From NCBI GenBank assembly GCA_003164785.1, contig PLUE01000022.1:237860-301859 (forward strand): a stretch of 64,000 nucleotides of DNA, given 5' to 3'. The DNA comes from Gammaproteobacteria bacterium (lineage in GTDB: Bacteria > Pseudomonadota > Gammaproteobacteria > Steroidobacterales > Steroidobacteraceae). Position numbers and translations under genes: made by a program. This document shows positions 12,273 to 19,597 of the stretch, piece by piece. Under the pieces are notes generated by a model, which worked only from the letters and a program-made list of their open reading frames with translations, was not told where the DNA came from and did no database searches. Every line of letters begins with the position of its first letter. Within the stretch, counting starts at the first letter, position 1.

Positions 12273-12659
12273 ATGACCGAACCCAGCCGATCGCTTGAAA
12301 CCTTCGTAAATCCCGCACCCGAGAGGGACTACACCATCCGGATGACGATGCCGGAGTTTAGCTGTCTGTGCCCGAAAACGGGACAGCCGGATTTCGCCAC
12401 GCTGAAGCTCGAATACGTACCGCATGAGCGCTGCGTCGAATTGAAGGCGCTTAAACTGTACATCTGGTCGTTCCGCGACCGCGGGACGTTTCACGAGGCC
12501 GTGACCAACGAGATTTTGAAGGATCTGGTGGACGCCACGGAACCCCGTTTTCTACGGCTGACGGCGGAATTCAACGTCCGCGGCGGGATTTACACCACCG
12601 TGGTGGCCGAACACCGCAAATCGGGCTGGAACGCGCCCCCCGTCACGGTTCTGCCTTGA
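12273..12659 (+). CDS. queF: NADPH-dependent 7-cyano-7-deazaguanine reductase QueF (short form)
   Basis: This 128-residue enzyme reduces preQ0 to preQ1 in queuosine biosynthesis. It belongs to the single-domain Bacillus-like type rather than the long E. coli type. The thioimide-forming cysteine is in [10 protein letters not shown] (Cys33) with the general acid Asp40. The QueF motif [16 protein letters not shown] is intact, and the closing [12 protein letters not shown] segment matches the tunnel-fold C-terminus. The gene stands alone, divergent from smc. GC-rich imperfect inverted repeats follow the stop at 12660-12725, but no clear T-tract terminator. Confidence 0.96.
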   Translation: MTEPSRSLETFVNPAPERDYTIRMTMPEFSCLCPKTGQPDFATLKLEYVPHERCVELKALKLYIWSFRDRGTFHEAVTNEILKDLVDATEPRFLRLTAEFNVRGGIYTTVVAEHRKSGWNAPPVTVLP

Positions 12660-12769
12660 CCCCCCGCAGGGGGTTGCCGGGCTGCGCCGCGGCAAGGCCC
12701 CCGCCACCCGCCGGGGTTTGTCTTTTCAATCAGGGAGTTAGATTACCGAAATATGTTACGCGGACGGCC

Positions 12770-12797
12770 TGTACACGCGGGAAAGCGTCGGTATAAT
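12770..12797 (+). promoter_or_regulatory. Sigma70-type promoter of dksA
   Basis: A perfect TATAAT at 12792-12797 is preceded by TGTACA (12770-12775) at 16-base spacing. The predicted start leaves a leader of about 28 bases before the dksA ATG, with GGAG upstream of the start codon. The -10 match makes this one of the most convincing promoters in the window. Confidence 0.6.
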
Positions 12798-12831
12798 CCC
12801 GCGCTCTTTCGTAAAGTGGCGGAGATGGTAG

Positions 12832-13632
12832 ATGCCCACGAAGAAACCAAAAAAAGCGGTCAAAAAGCCAGGAAAGGCGACTCCAGGGAAGGTTGGTCAG
12901 AAGGTTGCTGCCCCAAAAAGGCCAACCCGATCTCAGCATACGCACACGCCCATGAGCGCTACATCAAAGGTACCAGTGAAACCGAATAAACCAGTTCCCA
13001 AGTCCTCGGCCGCGAAACCCGCGACCGCCAAAGCAACGCGCGCCAAAGCCGCGCCCCTAGCCGACGACTCGGACGATGTCGAAACCGCGGAGAAGTCCTC
13101 GACCATGAAGTTCGACACGCGACCCTTGGTCTTGCCGACGCGCCCGCTGCAGAACGACGACGACGGCGAAGTCGATCCTTCCTCGAACGCCAGCTTGCTG
13201 GCGGGACCGCGCAACGTGAAGCCGTACATCGCCCGCCGGGGCGAGGCTTACATGAACAAGGAGCAGCTCGAGCATTTCGCGACGATCCTGCGCAACTGGA
13301 AACGCGACCTGATGGTCGAGGTTGATCGCACCGTGCTCCACATGAAGGACGAAGCGGCCAACTTTCCCGACCCGAACGACCGCGCGACCCAGGAGGAGGA
13401 ATTCAGCCTGGAACTGCGCACCCGCGATCGGGAGCGCAAGCTGATCCGCAAGATCGACGAGGCGCTCAAGCGGACCGAAGACAAGTCCTACGGCTACTGC
13501 TTGGAAACGGGCGAAGAGATCGGCATCAAGCGGCTGGAAGCGCGCCCCGTGGCGACGTTGTCGGTCGAAGCGCAGGAGCGACGCGAACGTCGCGAGAAGC
13601 AGTACGGCGACCGCGACGACCGCTACCGCTGA
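12832..13632 (+). CDS. dksA: RNA polymerase-binding transcription factor DksA, extended and zinc-ligand-poor
   Basis: DksA inserts a coiled coil into the RNA polymerase secondary channel and with ppGpp controls rRNA and amino-acid promoters. Residues 140-266 align with all of E. coli DksA, including the tip residues Asp180, Asp183 and Ala185 (E. coli Asp71, Asp74, Ala76). The first 130 residues are an extra lysine-, alanine- and proline-rich tail followed by an acidic stretch. Of the four zinc-binding cysteines only Cys223 remains; the other positions are Thr226, Ser244 and Ala247 (offset 109). Such extended cysteine-poor DksA proteins occur in relatives of Xanthomonas, so this is probably the housekeeping form. 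gluQ overlaps or abuts the 3' end. Confidence 0.93.
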   Translation: MPTKKPKKAVKKPGKATPGKVGQKVAAPKRPTRSQHTHTPMSATSKVPVKPNKPVPKSSAAKPATAKATRAKAAPLADDSDDVETAEKSSTMKFDTRPLVLPTRPLQNDDDGEVDPSSNASLLAGPRNVKPYIARRGEAYMNKEQLEHFATILRNWKRDLMVEVDRTVLHMKDEAANFPDPNDRATQEEEFSLELRTRDRERKLIRKIDEALKRTEDKSYGYCLETGEEIGIKRLEARPVATLSVEAQERRERREKQYGDRDDRYR

Positions 13633-13633
13633 T

Positions 13634-14518
13634 CCGGCGGTCCGCCGCGGCTACGTAGGGCGCTTCGCGCCCTCGCCGTCCGGCGATCTTCACCTGGGCT
13701 CGCTCTATACCGCGGCCGCCAGTTATCTCGATGCCCGTGCGAATGGCGGGCGCTGGCTCGTGCGGGTGGAGGACCTGGATGTCCCCCGGGTGGTGCCCGG
13801 CGCCACGACCCGGATCCTCAACACGTTGGATGCATACGGCTTTCGCTGGGATGATGTCGTCGTCCATCAGAGCGAACGTAGGGACCGCTACGCGGCCGCG
13901 CTCGAGAGCCTTCACGACCGGGGGCTCACGTTCGAGTGTACCTGCAGCCGGGCACAGCTCGCCTATGACGAACGCTATCCCGGCCACTGCCGCGAACGGA
14001 CCATCGCGAACTCAAGGATGGCGGCGACGCGGCTTCGCGTGGAGCCGGGCCACATTCAGTTCACCGATCGCATTCAAGGCATGTTCCGACAAGACGTCGC
14101 CGCCGCCGTCGGCGACTTCGTTCTGAAGCGTCGCGATCGAATCTTCGCCTACGTGCTGGCGGTGGTCGTCGATGATGCCGCTCAGGGCGTCACCCATGTG
14201 GTGCGCGGGGCGGACTTGCTGGACAACACGCCTCGGCAGATTTATCTGCAGAGACTCCTCGGGTGCACGCTGCCGGTGTATGCGCATGTGCCCGTGCTCA
14301 CCGAAGCCGACGGCAGCAAGCTCGCCAAGTCGGCACGCAGTATTCCCGTGGAGAGCGATGACGCACAATCGCGCCTCATCGCCGTGTTCAAGTTGTTGGG
14401 ATTGAATCCGCCTGTCGAACTCTTGGACGCGACGATTACCGACGTATGGGCATGGGCGATGGCATCCTGGAACATCTCGCGCATACCGAGGTGGCTGTCG
14501 TGCGAATTGAAGCGATAA
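13634..14518 (+). CDS. gluQ: Glutamyl-Q tRNA(Asp) synthetase, start codon unresolved
   Basis: GluQ attaches glutamate to the queuosine base of tRNA-Asp. The essential class I opening is readable as YVGRFAPSPSGDLHLGSL from 13652. It is followed by WLVRVEDLDVPRVVPGA, the zinc site CTCSRAQLAYDERYPGHC, and KLAKS in place of KMSKS. The frame is open from 13445, after a TGA at 13442-13444, yet contains no ATG, GTG, TTG, CTG or ATN codon before the motif. The first usable codon, GTG at 13760, would delete the active site. The start given here only marks the open frame after the dksA stop. dksA-gluQ adjacency is known in gammaproteobacteria, and queF nearby serves the same queuosine pathway. Confidence 0.85.
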   Translation, partial: PAVRRGYVGRFAPSPSGDLHLGSLYTAAASYLDARANGGRWLVRVEDLDVPRVVPGATTRILNTLDAYGFRWDDVVVHQSERRDRYAAALESLHDRGLTFECTCSRAQLAYDERYPGHCRERTIANSRMAATRLRVEPGHIQFTDRIQGMFRQDVAAAVGDFVLKRRDRIFAYVLAVVVDDAAQGVTHVVRGADLLDNTPRQIYLQRLLGCTLPVYAHVPVLTEADGSKLAKSARSIPVESDDAQSRLIAVFKLLGLNPPVELLDATITDVWAWAMASWNISRIPRWLSCELKR

Positions 14519-14569
14519 GCAGCATGATTCTGCGCAAAATGGGCCTAAACGAGAAAATTTGAACTGAAT

Positions 14570-14597
14570 TTGCCTTGCCGCTGCATTGCGCTATTCT
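14570..14597 (+). promoter_or_regulatory. Possible sigma70 promoter for phaR
   Basis: TTGCCT at 14570-14575 and TATTCT at 14592-14597 are spaced by 16 bases in a locally AT-richer gap between gluQ and phaR. The phaR ATG lies about 94 bases downstream. This was judged by eye only. Confidence 0.33.
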
Positions 14598-14690
14598 TTG
14601 CTCTGGAAGAGCCAAGGATTGGTCATTGGCATCAGATACGGACCGGCATTTTTCGGTAGCGCGTCGGCCTACCCACCAGCGAGGACTCAC

Positions 14691-15113
14691 ATGAGTGATC
14701 CGCGAGTAATTAAGAAATACCCTAATCGTCGTCTTTACGACACTGTCGAAAGTCGGTACATAACGTTGGCGGACGTGAGGCGTTTGGTCGTCGAACGCAT
14801 CGACTTCGTTGTCGTTGACAAGAAGAACAATGCTGACATCACGCGCAGCATTTTGTTACAGGTAATCGCAGAACAGGAACATCTGTCGGAACCGATCCTC
14901 AGCCAGGAATTCATGGTCAACGTGATTCGGGCTTATGGCACCGGTGCGCAGATGGCTGTCAGCGGCCACCTGGAACAAAACCTGCGTCAATTCATGACGC
15001 AGCAGCCGCAACTCGTCAGAGAGCGGCCAAAGGCGTACAACCCCACGCGTCCACCGGATGAGAGCTACAAGTCGATTTCGCCGTTGCGCGAATCGTCTGC
15101 CCTCACCAAATGA
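14691..15113 (+). CDS. phaR: Polyhydroxyalkanoate synthesis repressor PhaR
   Basis: The 140-residue regulator opens with the hallmark DNA-binding block VIKKYPNRRLYDTVESRYIT. A PHB-accumulation regulatory domain follows (EPILSQEFMVNVIRAYG and the GHLEQNLRQF helix). In known systems PhaR binds PHA granules and represses phasin and PHA genes; those genes are not in this window. The ATG at 14691 is preceded by GAGGA at good spacing; the longer open frame upstream has no family similarity. The last bases overlap the stop of a convergent M13 peptidase remnant. Confidence 0.93.
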   Translation: MSDPRVIKKYPNRRLYDTVESRYITLADVRRLVVERIDFVVVDKKNNADITRSILLQVIAEQEHLSEPILSQEFMVNVIRAYGTGAQMAVSGHLEQNLRQFMTQQPQLVRERPKAYNPTRPPDESYKSISPLRESSALTK

Positions 15114-15363
15114 CGCAAGGTGGCGCCTTCACCATGAGGGTTTGCGGCGCCATGGTGAAGGCGGCCTGAAAGTCGGGGCTGTTCGCCAGGGTTGCGTTGG
15201 TGCGGAACTCGGCCGGCGGATGCAGATCCGTGCTGGGGAGTTCGCGTGCCTGGTCCGGCCGTACGACGCTGGCCCACGAATGCGCGAAGCCGCTGCAGAA
15301 CGTCTGATCGGGCGGGAAGCCCGCGTCGGCGGTGCGCTCGTCGACGAGTGACCGCGCTGTCAT
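15103..15363 (-). pseudogene. C-terminal remnant of an M13 (PepO/neprilysin-like) metallopeptidase
   Basis: About 80 in-frame residues match only the extreme C-terminus of M13 zinc peptidases. They read TADAGFPPDQTFCSGFAHSW, then VVRPDQARELPSTDLHPPAE, then FRTNATLANSPDFQAAF, and end CVIW, which fits the neprilysin-type CxxW terminus. The catalytic HExxH and GENIAD regions are absent. The roughly 120 bases between this fragment and the pnp stop contain an alanine/leucine-rich, signal-peptide-like stretch in another frame (RRAALLAVALTAPRAATGI). It could be what is left of the original N-terminus after a large internal deletion. A 13-bp inverted repeat lies inside the remnant. Confidence 0.72.
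15124..15163. repeat. 13-bp inverted repeat inside the M13 remnant
   Basis: CGCCTTCACCATG at 15124-15136 is the exact reverse complement of CATGGTGAAGGCG at 15151-15163, with a 14-base loop. No T tract follows in either direction. It could fold in RNA downstream of pnp, but its location within a decayed coding region suggests it may be incidental. Confidence 0.7.
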
Positions 15364-15485
15364 GTCCTGCGTGGACGTTGATCCAGCCGATCGAGATACC
15401 CGTAGCTGCCCGCGGCGCCGTCAAAGCCACCGCGAGGAGCGCCGCCCGGCGCCCGATATCCCGACTCAGCGGCGCGGGCTACGCC

Positions 15486-17585
15486 TTAAGCCGCATCGAC
15501 GTTGCGCATCGACAGGCGCACGCGGCCCTGGCGATCGACCTCGAGCACCTTGACCCGCACGACGTCGCCTTCCTTGAGCTTGTCGCTCACCTGCTCGACG
15601 CGCTCCTCGGAGATCTGTGAGATGTGCACCAGACCGTCGCGGCCGGGCAGAATCGTCACGAATGCACCGAAGTCCATCAAGCGGGCGACCTTGCCTTCGT
15701 AGATGCGGCCGACCTCGATGTCGGCGGTGATGAGTTCGATGCGACGCTGAGCTTCACGTCCCGCCGCACCCTGCACCGAGGCGATCTTGACCGTGCCGTC
15801 GTTGTCGATATCGATGGAGGTCCCCGTTTCCTCGGTGATCTGCCGGATGACCGCTCCACCCTTGCCGATGACGTCGCGAATCTTCTCCGGATCGATCTTC
15901 AGCGTGATGATGGTCGGCGCCCATTCGGACATGTTCTCGCGCGGCTTGGAGAGAACCTTGTTCATCTCGTCCAAGATGTGCAGGCGGCCGGCACGGGCCT
16001 GGTCCAATGCGACCTTCATGATCTCGCGCGTGATGCTCGTGATCTTGATGTCCATCTGCAACGCGGTGATGCCGTCCTTCGTGCCCGCCACCTTGAAATC
16101 CATGTCGCCGAGATGATCCTCGTCGCCGAGGATGTCGGTCAGCACCTGGAATCGGTCGCCTTCCTTCACGAGGCCCATGGCCACGCCGGCGACCGGCGCC
16201 TTGATCGGCACGCCGGCATCCATCAATGCGAGGCTGCTGCCGCACACCGATGCCATCGAACTCGATCCGTTGGACTCGAGAATCTCCGAGACCACGCGGA
16301 TGACGTACGGGAATTTTTCGATGCCGGGCATGACAGCCTTCACGCCGCGTTTGGCGAGGTTGCCATGGCCGATTTCGCGGCGCTTGGGCGAACCCATCAT
16401 GCCGGTCTCGCCGACGCTGAACGGAGGGAAGTTGTAATGGAGCATGAAGGGCTCCTTGCGCTCGCCGGTCAGGCCATCGATGACCTGCGCATCGCGGCCC
16501 GTGCCCAACGTGGTGACGACCAACGCCTGGGTTTCACCGCGCGTGAACAGGGCCGAGCCGTGCGTCCGCGGCAGCACGCCGGTGCGTATGTTGATGGCGC
16601 GCACGGTCTTGGTGTCGCGTCCATCGATGCGTGGATGTCCGCCGAGGATTCGCTCGCGCACCAAACGGTATTCCAGGTTGCCGAATTCTGCACCGACCTG
16701 CTCGGCGGTGAACTTCGGCTCGGGGCCGCCCTCGACGCTCTTCGCCAGGGCATCGATCGCGGAGGACTTGACCTCCTTGATCTTCGCGTAACGCTCCTGC
16801 TTCTCGGTGAGCGTATAGGCCGCGGCCAGATTCGTGGTCGCGAAGTCGCTGACCGCGCTCTGCAATTCCTTGTTCGCTTCCGGGGCCGTCCAGGCCCATT
16901 TCGGCTTGCCCGCTTCCGCGGCCAATTCCTTGATGGCGTTGATCGCCACCTGCATCTGCTCGTGACCGAACATGACGGCGCCGAGCATGACCTCCTCATC
17001 CAAGCCTTCGGCCTCGGACTCGACCATCAGCACGCCTTCTTCCGTGCCGGCGACCACGAGGTCCAACTTCGACTCGGTCAACTGGCTCGTGGTCGGGTTG
17101 AGGATGTACTTGCCGTTCAAATAACCGACGCGGGCGGCCCCGATGGGGCCCATGAAGGGAATGCCGGAAATCGCCAGTGCCGCGGACGCGCCGAGCAAGG
17201 AGGCGATATCGGGATCCACTTCGGCATTGACCGACACCACCGACGCGACGACCTGCACGTCATTGATGAAGCCTTCCGGAAACAGCGGCCGGATCGGGCG
17301 ATCGATCAGGCGCGAGGTCAACGTCTCTTTTTCGGTCGGGCGCCCTTCTCGCTTGAAGAAGCCGCCAGGAATGCGTCCGGCGGCGTACGTCTTTTCCTGA
17401 TAGTTGACGGTCAGCGGGAAGAAATCACGACCCGGCGTCGCCTTCTTGAGGCCGACCGCAGTCACGAGCACCACCGTTTCGTTCATCGTCACCAGCACGG
17501 CACCGTCTGCTTGACGCGCGAGTTCGCCCGTCTCAATGGTTACGGTGTGGTCCCCATATTGAAAACTTTTTTTGGTAGCGCTCAC
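15486..17585 (-). CDS. pnp: Polyribonucleotide nucleotidyltransferase (PNPase)
   Basis: The 699-residue phosphorolytic 3'-5' exoribonuclease has the full plan. There are two RNase PH domains, the first opening with [20 protein letters not shown] and the second containing [19 protein letters not shown], joined by an all-helical linker. A KH domain ([21 protein letters not shown]) and an S1 domain ([19 protein letters not shown]) follow. It forms the trimeric RNA degradation ring and associates with RNase E in relatives. It lies directly downstream of rpsO, as in E. coli, with a strong stem-loop between them that may take part in autoregulation. Confidence 0.98.
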   Translation of the reverse strand: MSATKKSFQYGDHTVTIETGELARQADGAVLVTMNETVVLVTAVGLKKATPGRDFFPLTVNYQEKTYAAGRIPGGFFKREGRPTEKETLTSRLIDRPIRPLFPEGFINDVQVVASVVSVNAEVDPDIASLLGASAALAISGIPFMGPIGAARVGYLNGKYILNPTTSQLTESKLDLVVAGTEEGVLMVESEAEGLDEEVMLGAVMFGHEQMQVAINAIKELAAEAGKPKWAWTAPEANKELQSAVSDFATTNLAAAYTLTEKQERYAKIKEVKSSAIDALAKSVEGGPEPKFTAEQVGAEFGNLEYRLVRERILGGHPRIDGRDTKTVRAINIRTGVLPRTHGSALFTRGETQALVVTTLGTGRDAQVIDGLTGERKEPFMLHYNFPPFSVGETGMMGSPKRREIGHGNLAKRGVKAVMPGIEKFPYVIRVVSEILESNGSSSMASVCGSSLALMDAGVPIKAPVAGVAMGLVKEGDRFQVLTDILGDEDHLGDMDFKVAGTKDGITALQMDIKITSITREIMKVALDQARAGRLHILDEMNKVLSKPRENMSEWAPTIITLKIDPEKIRDVIGKGGAVIRQITEETGTSIDIDNDGTVKIASVQGAAGREAQRRIELITADIEVGRIYEGKVARLMDFGAFVTILPGRDGLVHISQISEERVEQVSDKLKEGDVVRVKVLEVDRQGRVRLSMRNVDAA

Positions 17586-17633
17586 GCAGGCTGCCCCTTA
17601 ATGTAGGAAATTTATCGAACGCAACGAGACGTG

Positions 17634-17657
17634 GACCCCTTTGCCGGAAAAGGGGTC
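17634..17657 (-). promoter_or_regulatory. rpsO-pnp intergenic stem-loop
   Basis: A perfect 9-bp stem (GACCCCTTT at 17634-17642 with AAAGGGGTC at 17649-17657) and a 6-base loop lies in the 83-base gap between rpsO and pnp. There is no T tract, so it is unlikely to be a simple terminator. In E. coli a stem-loop in the pnp leader is cut by RNase III as part of PNPase autocontrol; a similar role here is inference. Confidence 0.6.
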
Positions 17658-17668
17658 TCGCGGTTCGC

Positions 17669-17938
17669 TTAGCGACGTAGGCCTAGCTGCTCGACCAGCT
17701 TTGTGTACGCTTCCGGCGTCTTGCCCTTCAAATAGTCGAGCAGCTTGCGCCGCTGATTGACCATCTTGAGCAGTCCGCGGCGCGACGCATGGTCGGCTTT
17801 GTGTGCGGTGAAATGCTGGCTCAGGCCGTTGATGCGCTGAGACAACAAGGCAACCTGAACTTCTGGGGAACCGGTGTCCGACGCGCTGCGCTGGAATTTT
17901 CCGACCGTTTCCGTCTTTTCTTCGCGAGTAAGTGGCAT
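17669..17938 (-). CDS. rpsO: 30S ribosomal protein S15
   Basis: The 89-residue protein has the same length as E. coli S15 and its blocks: [40 protein letters not shown], and the closing [20 protein letters not shown]. It binds the central domain of 16S rRNA early in 30S assembly. I chose ATG 17938 rather than an ATG five codons upstream because it gives the canonical N-terminus. A promoter overlapping the end of truB precedes it, so it may be transcribed both from the upstream operon and independently. In E. coli S15 represses its own translation; no specific leader structure was identified here. Confidence 0.97.
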   Translation of the reverse strand: MPLTREEKTETVGKFQRSASDTGSPEVQVALLSQRINGLSQHFTAHKADHASRRGLLKMVNQRRKLLDYLKGKTPEAYTKLVEQLGLRR

Positions 17939-17984
17939 TAAATCAAACCTCAATCAATAACTTAGACCTTTTAGGAAGGCGCGC

Positions 17985-18013
17985 ATTGTACGCGTCGCGC
18001 CACCGGCTCTCAA
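17985..18013 (-). promoter_or_regulatory. Sigma70-type promoter of rpsO, overlapping the truB stop
   Basis: On the minus strand TTGAGA (18008-18013) and TACAAT (17985-17990) are separated by exactly 17 bases. The -35 box includes the last bases of truB, so rpsO-pnp can be expressed apart from the upstream nusA-infB operon. Confidence 0.65.
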
Positions 18014-18960
18014 GCAGGATTCGTCGCTGCTGAAATAAGACGCAGGGGAACCCCCTCTGCTAAAGCGCAATTTGTCGCCGCTGAGATGAGACGAATCGGC
18101 ACTACCCGGCCGGCCGGCTCGATGGCCGCCAAGCCCAAAAAGCCATGCCCCGCGGCATAAATACGCGCATTTCCGGGTGATTCCACGGGAATGGAGACGG
18201 TTTGCCCCTGCCGGAAGGCGCTGACGCTACCCTCCGGAAGGTCGAGCCGCCGCCAATCGGCGAGCGCGGCATCCACCGGCAAGAGAATTTCGAGTCGCCG
18301 GGCGGGTGATAAGTCCTCAAGCGCCTCGAAGGTGTACTGCCGTTCGGCGGCAAACGGCGCCACGGCGAGCCGACGCAGACCGATCAAATGACCGAGCGTG
18401 CCCAGCTGCGCGGCCAGATCCTCGGCGAGCACCCGGATATACGCGCCCTTGCTGCATCGCACATCGAACGACAGGTCGGGCGCCTGCCAGTCGAGCAGCT
18501 GCATGTCATGAATGACGATGGGTCTGGCCGCCCGTTCGCGCGTGATGCCGGCCCGCGCATACTCATATAAGGGCTTGCCGTCCTGCTTGATCGCCGAATG
18601 CATGGGCGGCACCTGTGCGTATTCCCGGGGGAATTCGGCGAGCGCCCGCTGCATCCGGTCGAGAGAAAAAGCCGGGAGTTCGCGCGTCTCGATGACGGCG
18701 GATTCCCGATCGCCGCTCGCCGTGCGCTCGCCCAGACGCGCGGTCACCCGATACGTCTTGTCCGCATCCAGCAACTGCGCACCGAATTTGGTCGCCTCAC
18801 CGAAACAGATCGGCAACATGCCCGACGCAAGCGGGTCGAGGGACCCCGTGTGTCCGGCCTTGCGTGCAGTGAACAGCCGCTTCAGGCGGGCAACCGCGCC
18901 CGCCGAGGTGACCCCCAATGGCTTGTCCAGCAGCAAAATCCCATGAACGTCGGCCGGCAT
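18010..18960 (-). CDS. truB: tRNA pseudouridine(55) synthase TruB
   Basis: TruB makes pseudouridine 55 in the T loop of tRNAs. The opening GILLLDKPLGVTSAGAVARL and the catalytic motif GHTGSLDPLASGMLPICFGEA, containing the catalytic Asp, are intact. A thumb loop and PUA-like tail follow. At 316 residues it is close to the usual length. The C-terminus ends with a duplicated peptide: PIRLISAATN is followed 17 residues later by PLRLISAATN. The matching DNA repeat lies just inside the stop. The start overlaps the rbfA stop as ATGA. Confidence 0.95.
   Translation of the reverse strand: MPADVHGILLLDKPLGVTSAGAVARLKRLFTARKAGHTGSLDPLASGMLPICFGEATKFGAQLLDADKTYRVTARLGERTASGDRESAVIETRELPAFSLDRMQRALAEFPREYAQVPPMHSAIKQDGKPLYEYARAGITRERAARPIVIHDMQLLDWQAPDLSFDVRCSKGAYIRVLAEDLAAQLGTLGHLIGLRRLAVAPFAAERQYTFEALEDLSPARRLEILLPVDAALADWRRLDLPEGSVSAFRQGQTVSIPVESPGNARIYAAGHGFLGLAAIEPAGRVVPIRLISAATNCALAEGVPLRLISAATNPA
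18019..18094. repeat. Direct DNA repeat at the 3' end of truB
   Basis: Two imperfect copies of about 24 bases (GATTCGTCGCTGCTGAAATA at 18019 onward and AATTTGTCGCCGCTGAGATG at 18069 onward) are offset by 50-51 bases. They encode the duplicated LRLISAATN-type peptides of TruB. Most differences are synonymous, suggesting a duplication that has since diverged under coding constraint. Confidence 0.7.
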
Positions 18961-19445
18961 CAGTCGTCCTTGCCGTTCGCGTCGTCCTTGGCCGCATCGG
19001 GGGACTTCTGCACCATGTCCGCGGTCGCGACATAGTCGCCCTCATCGACATAATGACCATCATCGTCCGGCTCCGGTGCGGCCGGCGCAGGCGCGGGCGG
19101 CTTGTTGACCGAATCGATCAATTGCGTCAACCGCACGCCGTGCTCGATGGACGTGTCGAGCTCGAAACTCAAGGTCGGGGTGTAGCGGATCATCAGCGCC
19201 TTCGAGAGCGCGTTGCGCAGAAATCCCGCGGCGCTCTCCAGACCGCTCTGCACCTTCGCGTCCGCGCCGTCCTTGCCGAAGATCAGGTAATACACCTTGG
19301 CGGTGCGCAGATCGCCGGTCACGGACACCGCCGTGATGGTGACGTTGCCGATGCGCTCGTCCTTGACGTTTCGGCGCAGCAGCTCGGTCAGCTCACGCTG
19401 GATCTGTTCACCCAGCCGCCGCGCCCGCGGATTTTCCTTTGCCAT
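18960..19445 (-). CDS. rbfA: 30S ribosome-binding factor RbfA
   Basis: RbfA binds 30S subunits during late maturation and cold adaptation. The KH-type core spans about residues 1-115 (RARRLGEQIQRELTELLRR, VTITAVSVTGDLRTAKVYY, YTPTLSFELDTSIEHG). The product is 161 residues, longer than the 133 of E. coli. The extra C-terminal part is proline/alanine-rich then strongly acidic (PEPDDDGHYVDEGDY onward), of unknown purpose. The gene sits between infB and truB as usual, with truB overlapping by ATGA. Confidence 0.95.
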   Translation of the reverse strand: MAKENPRARRLGEQIQRELTELLRRNVKDERIGNVTITAVSVTGDLRTAKVYYLIFGKDGADAKVQSGLESAAGFLRNALSKALMIRYTPTLSFELDTSIEHGVRLTQLIDSVNKPPAPAPAAPEPDDDGHYVDEGDYVATADMVQKSPDAAKDDANGKDD

Positions 19446-19487
19446 AAATCACTCTGCGGATCGTGCCCGCCCTCAAACGAATCAAGG

Positions 19488-19597
19488 ACGGGGGCGCTGC
19501 GCCCCCGTTGAAAACCGCGCGCCAGCGCTGAACATCCGGGGGCGCGCCCGTTAAAACTGCGCGTCAGCGCTAAACAAGACTGCGCGTCAGCGCTTTA
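19488..19597. repeat. Stem-loop and three direct repeats between infB and rbfA
   Basis: A perfect 9-bp stem (ACGGGGGCG at 19488-19496 with CGCCCCCGT at 19500-19508) is followed by three related 20-23 base units. These are GAAAACCGCGCGCCAGCGCT from 19510, TAAAACTGCGCGTCAGCGCT from 19552, and AAGACTGCGCGTCAGCGCTT from 19576. The third unit contains the infB stop codon. No T tract follows the stem in either direction, so it is not a typical terminator. Confidence 0.75.

Noticed and set aside
12660..12725. GC-rich inverted repeats after queF as a terminator
   Set aside because: Stems are short and compete with each other, and no T tract follows directly, so a terminator call is not supported.
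15624..17606. Long open frame opposite pnp
   Set aside because: It is the complement of a certain PNPase gene in GC-rich DNA, has no recognisable domain and an Arg/His/Asp-rich composition typical of antisense shadows.
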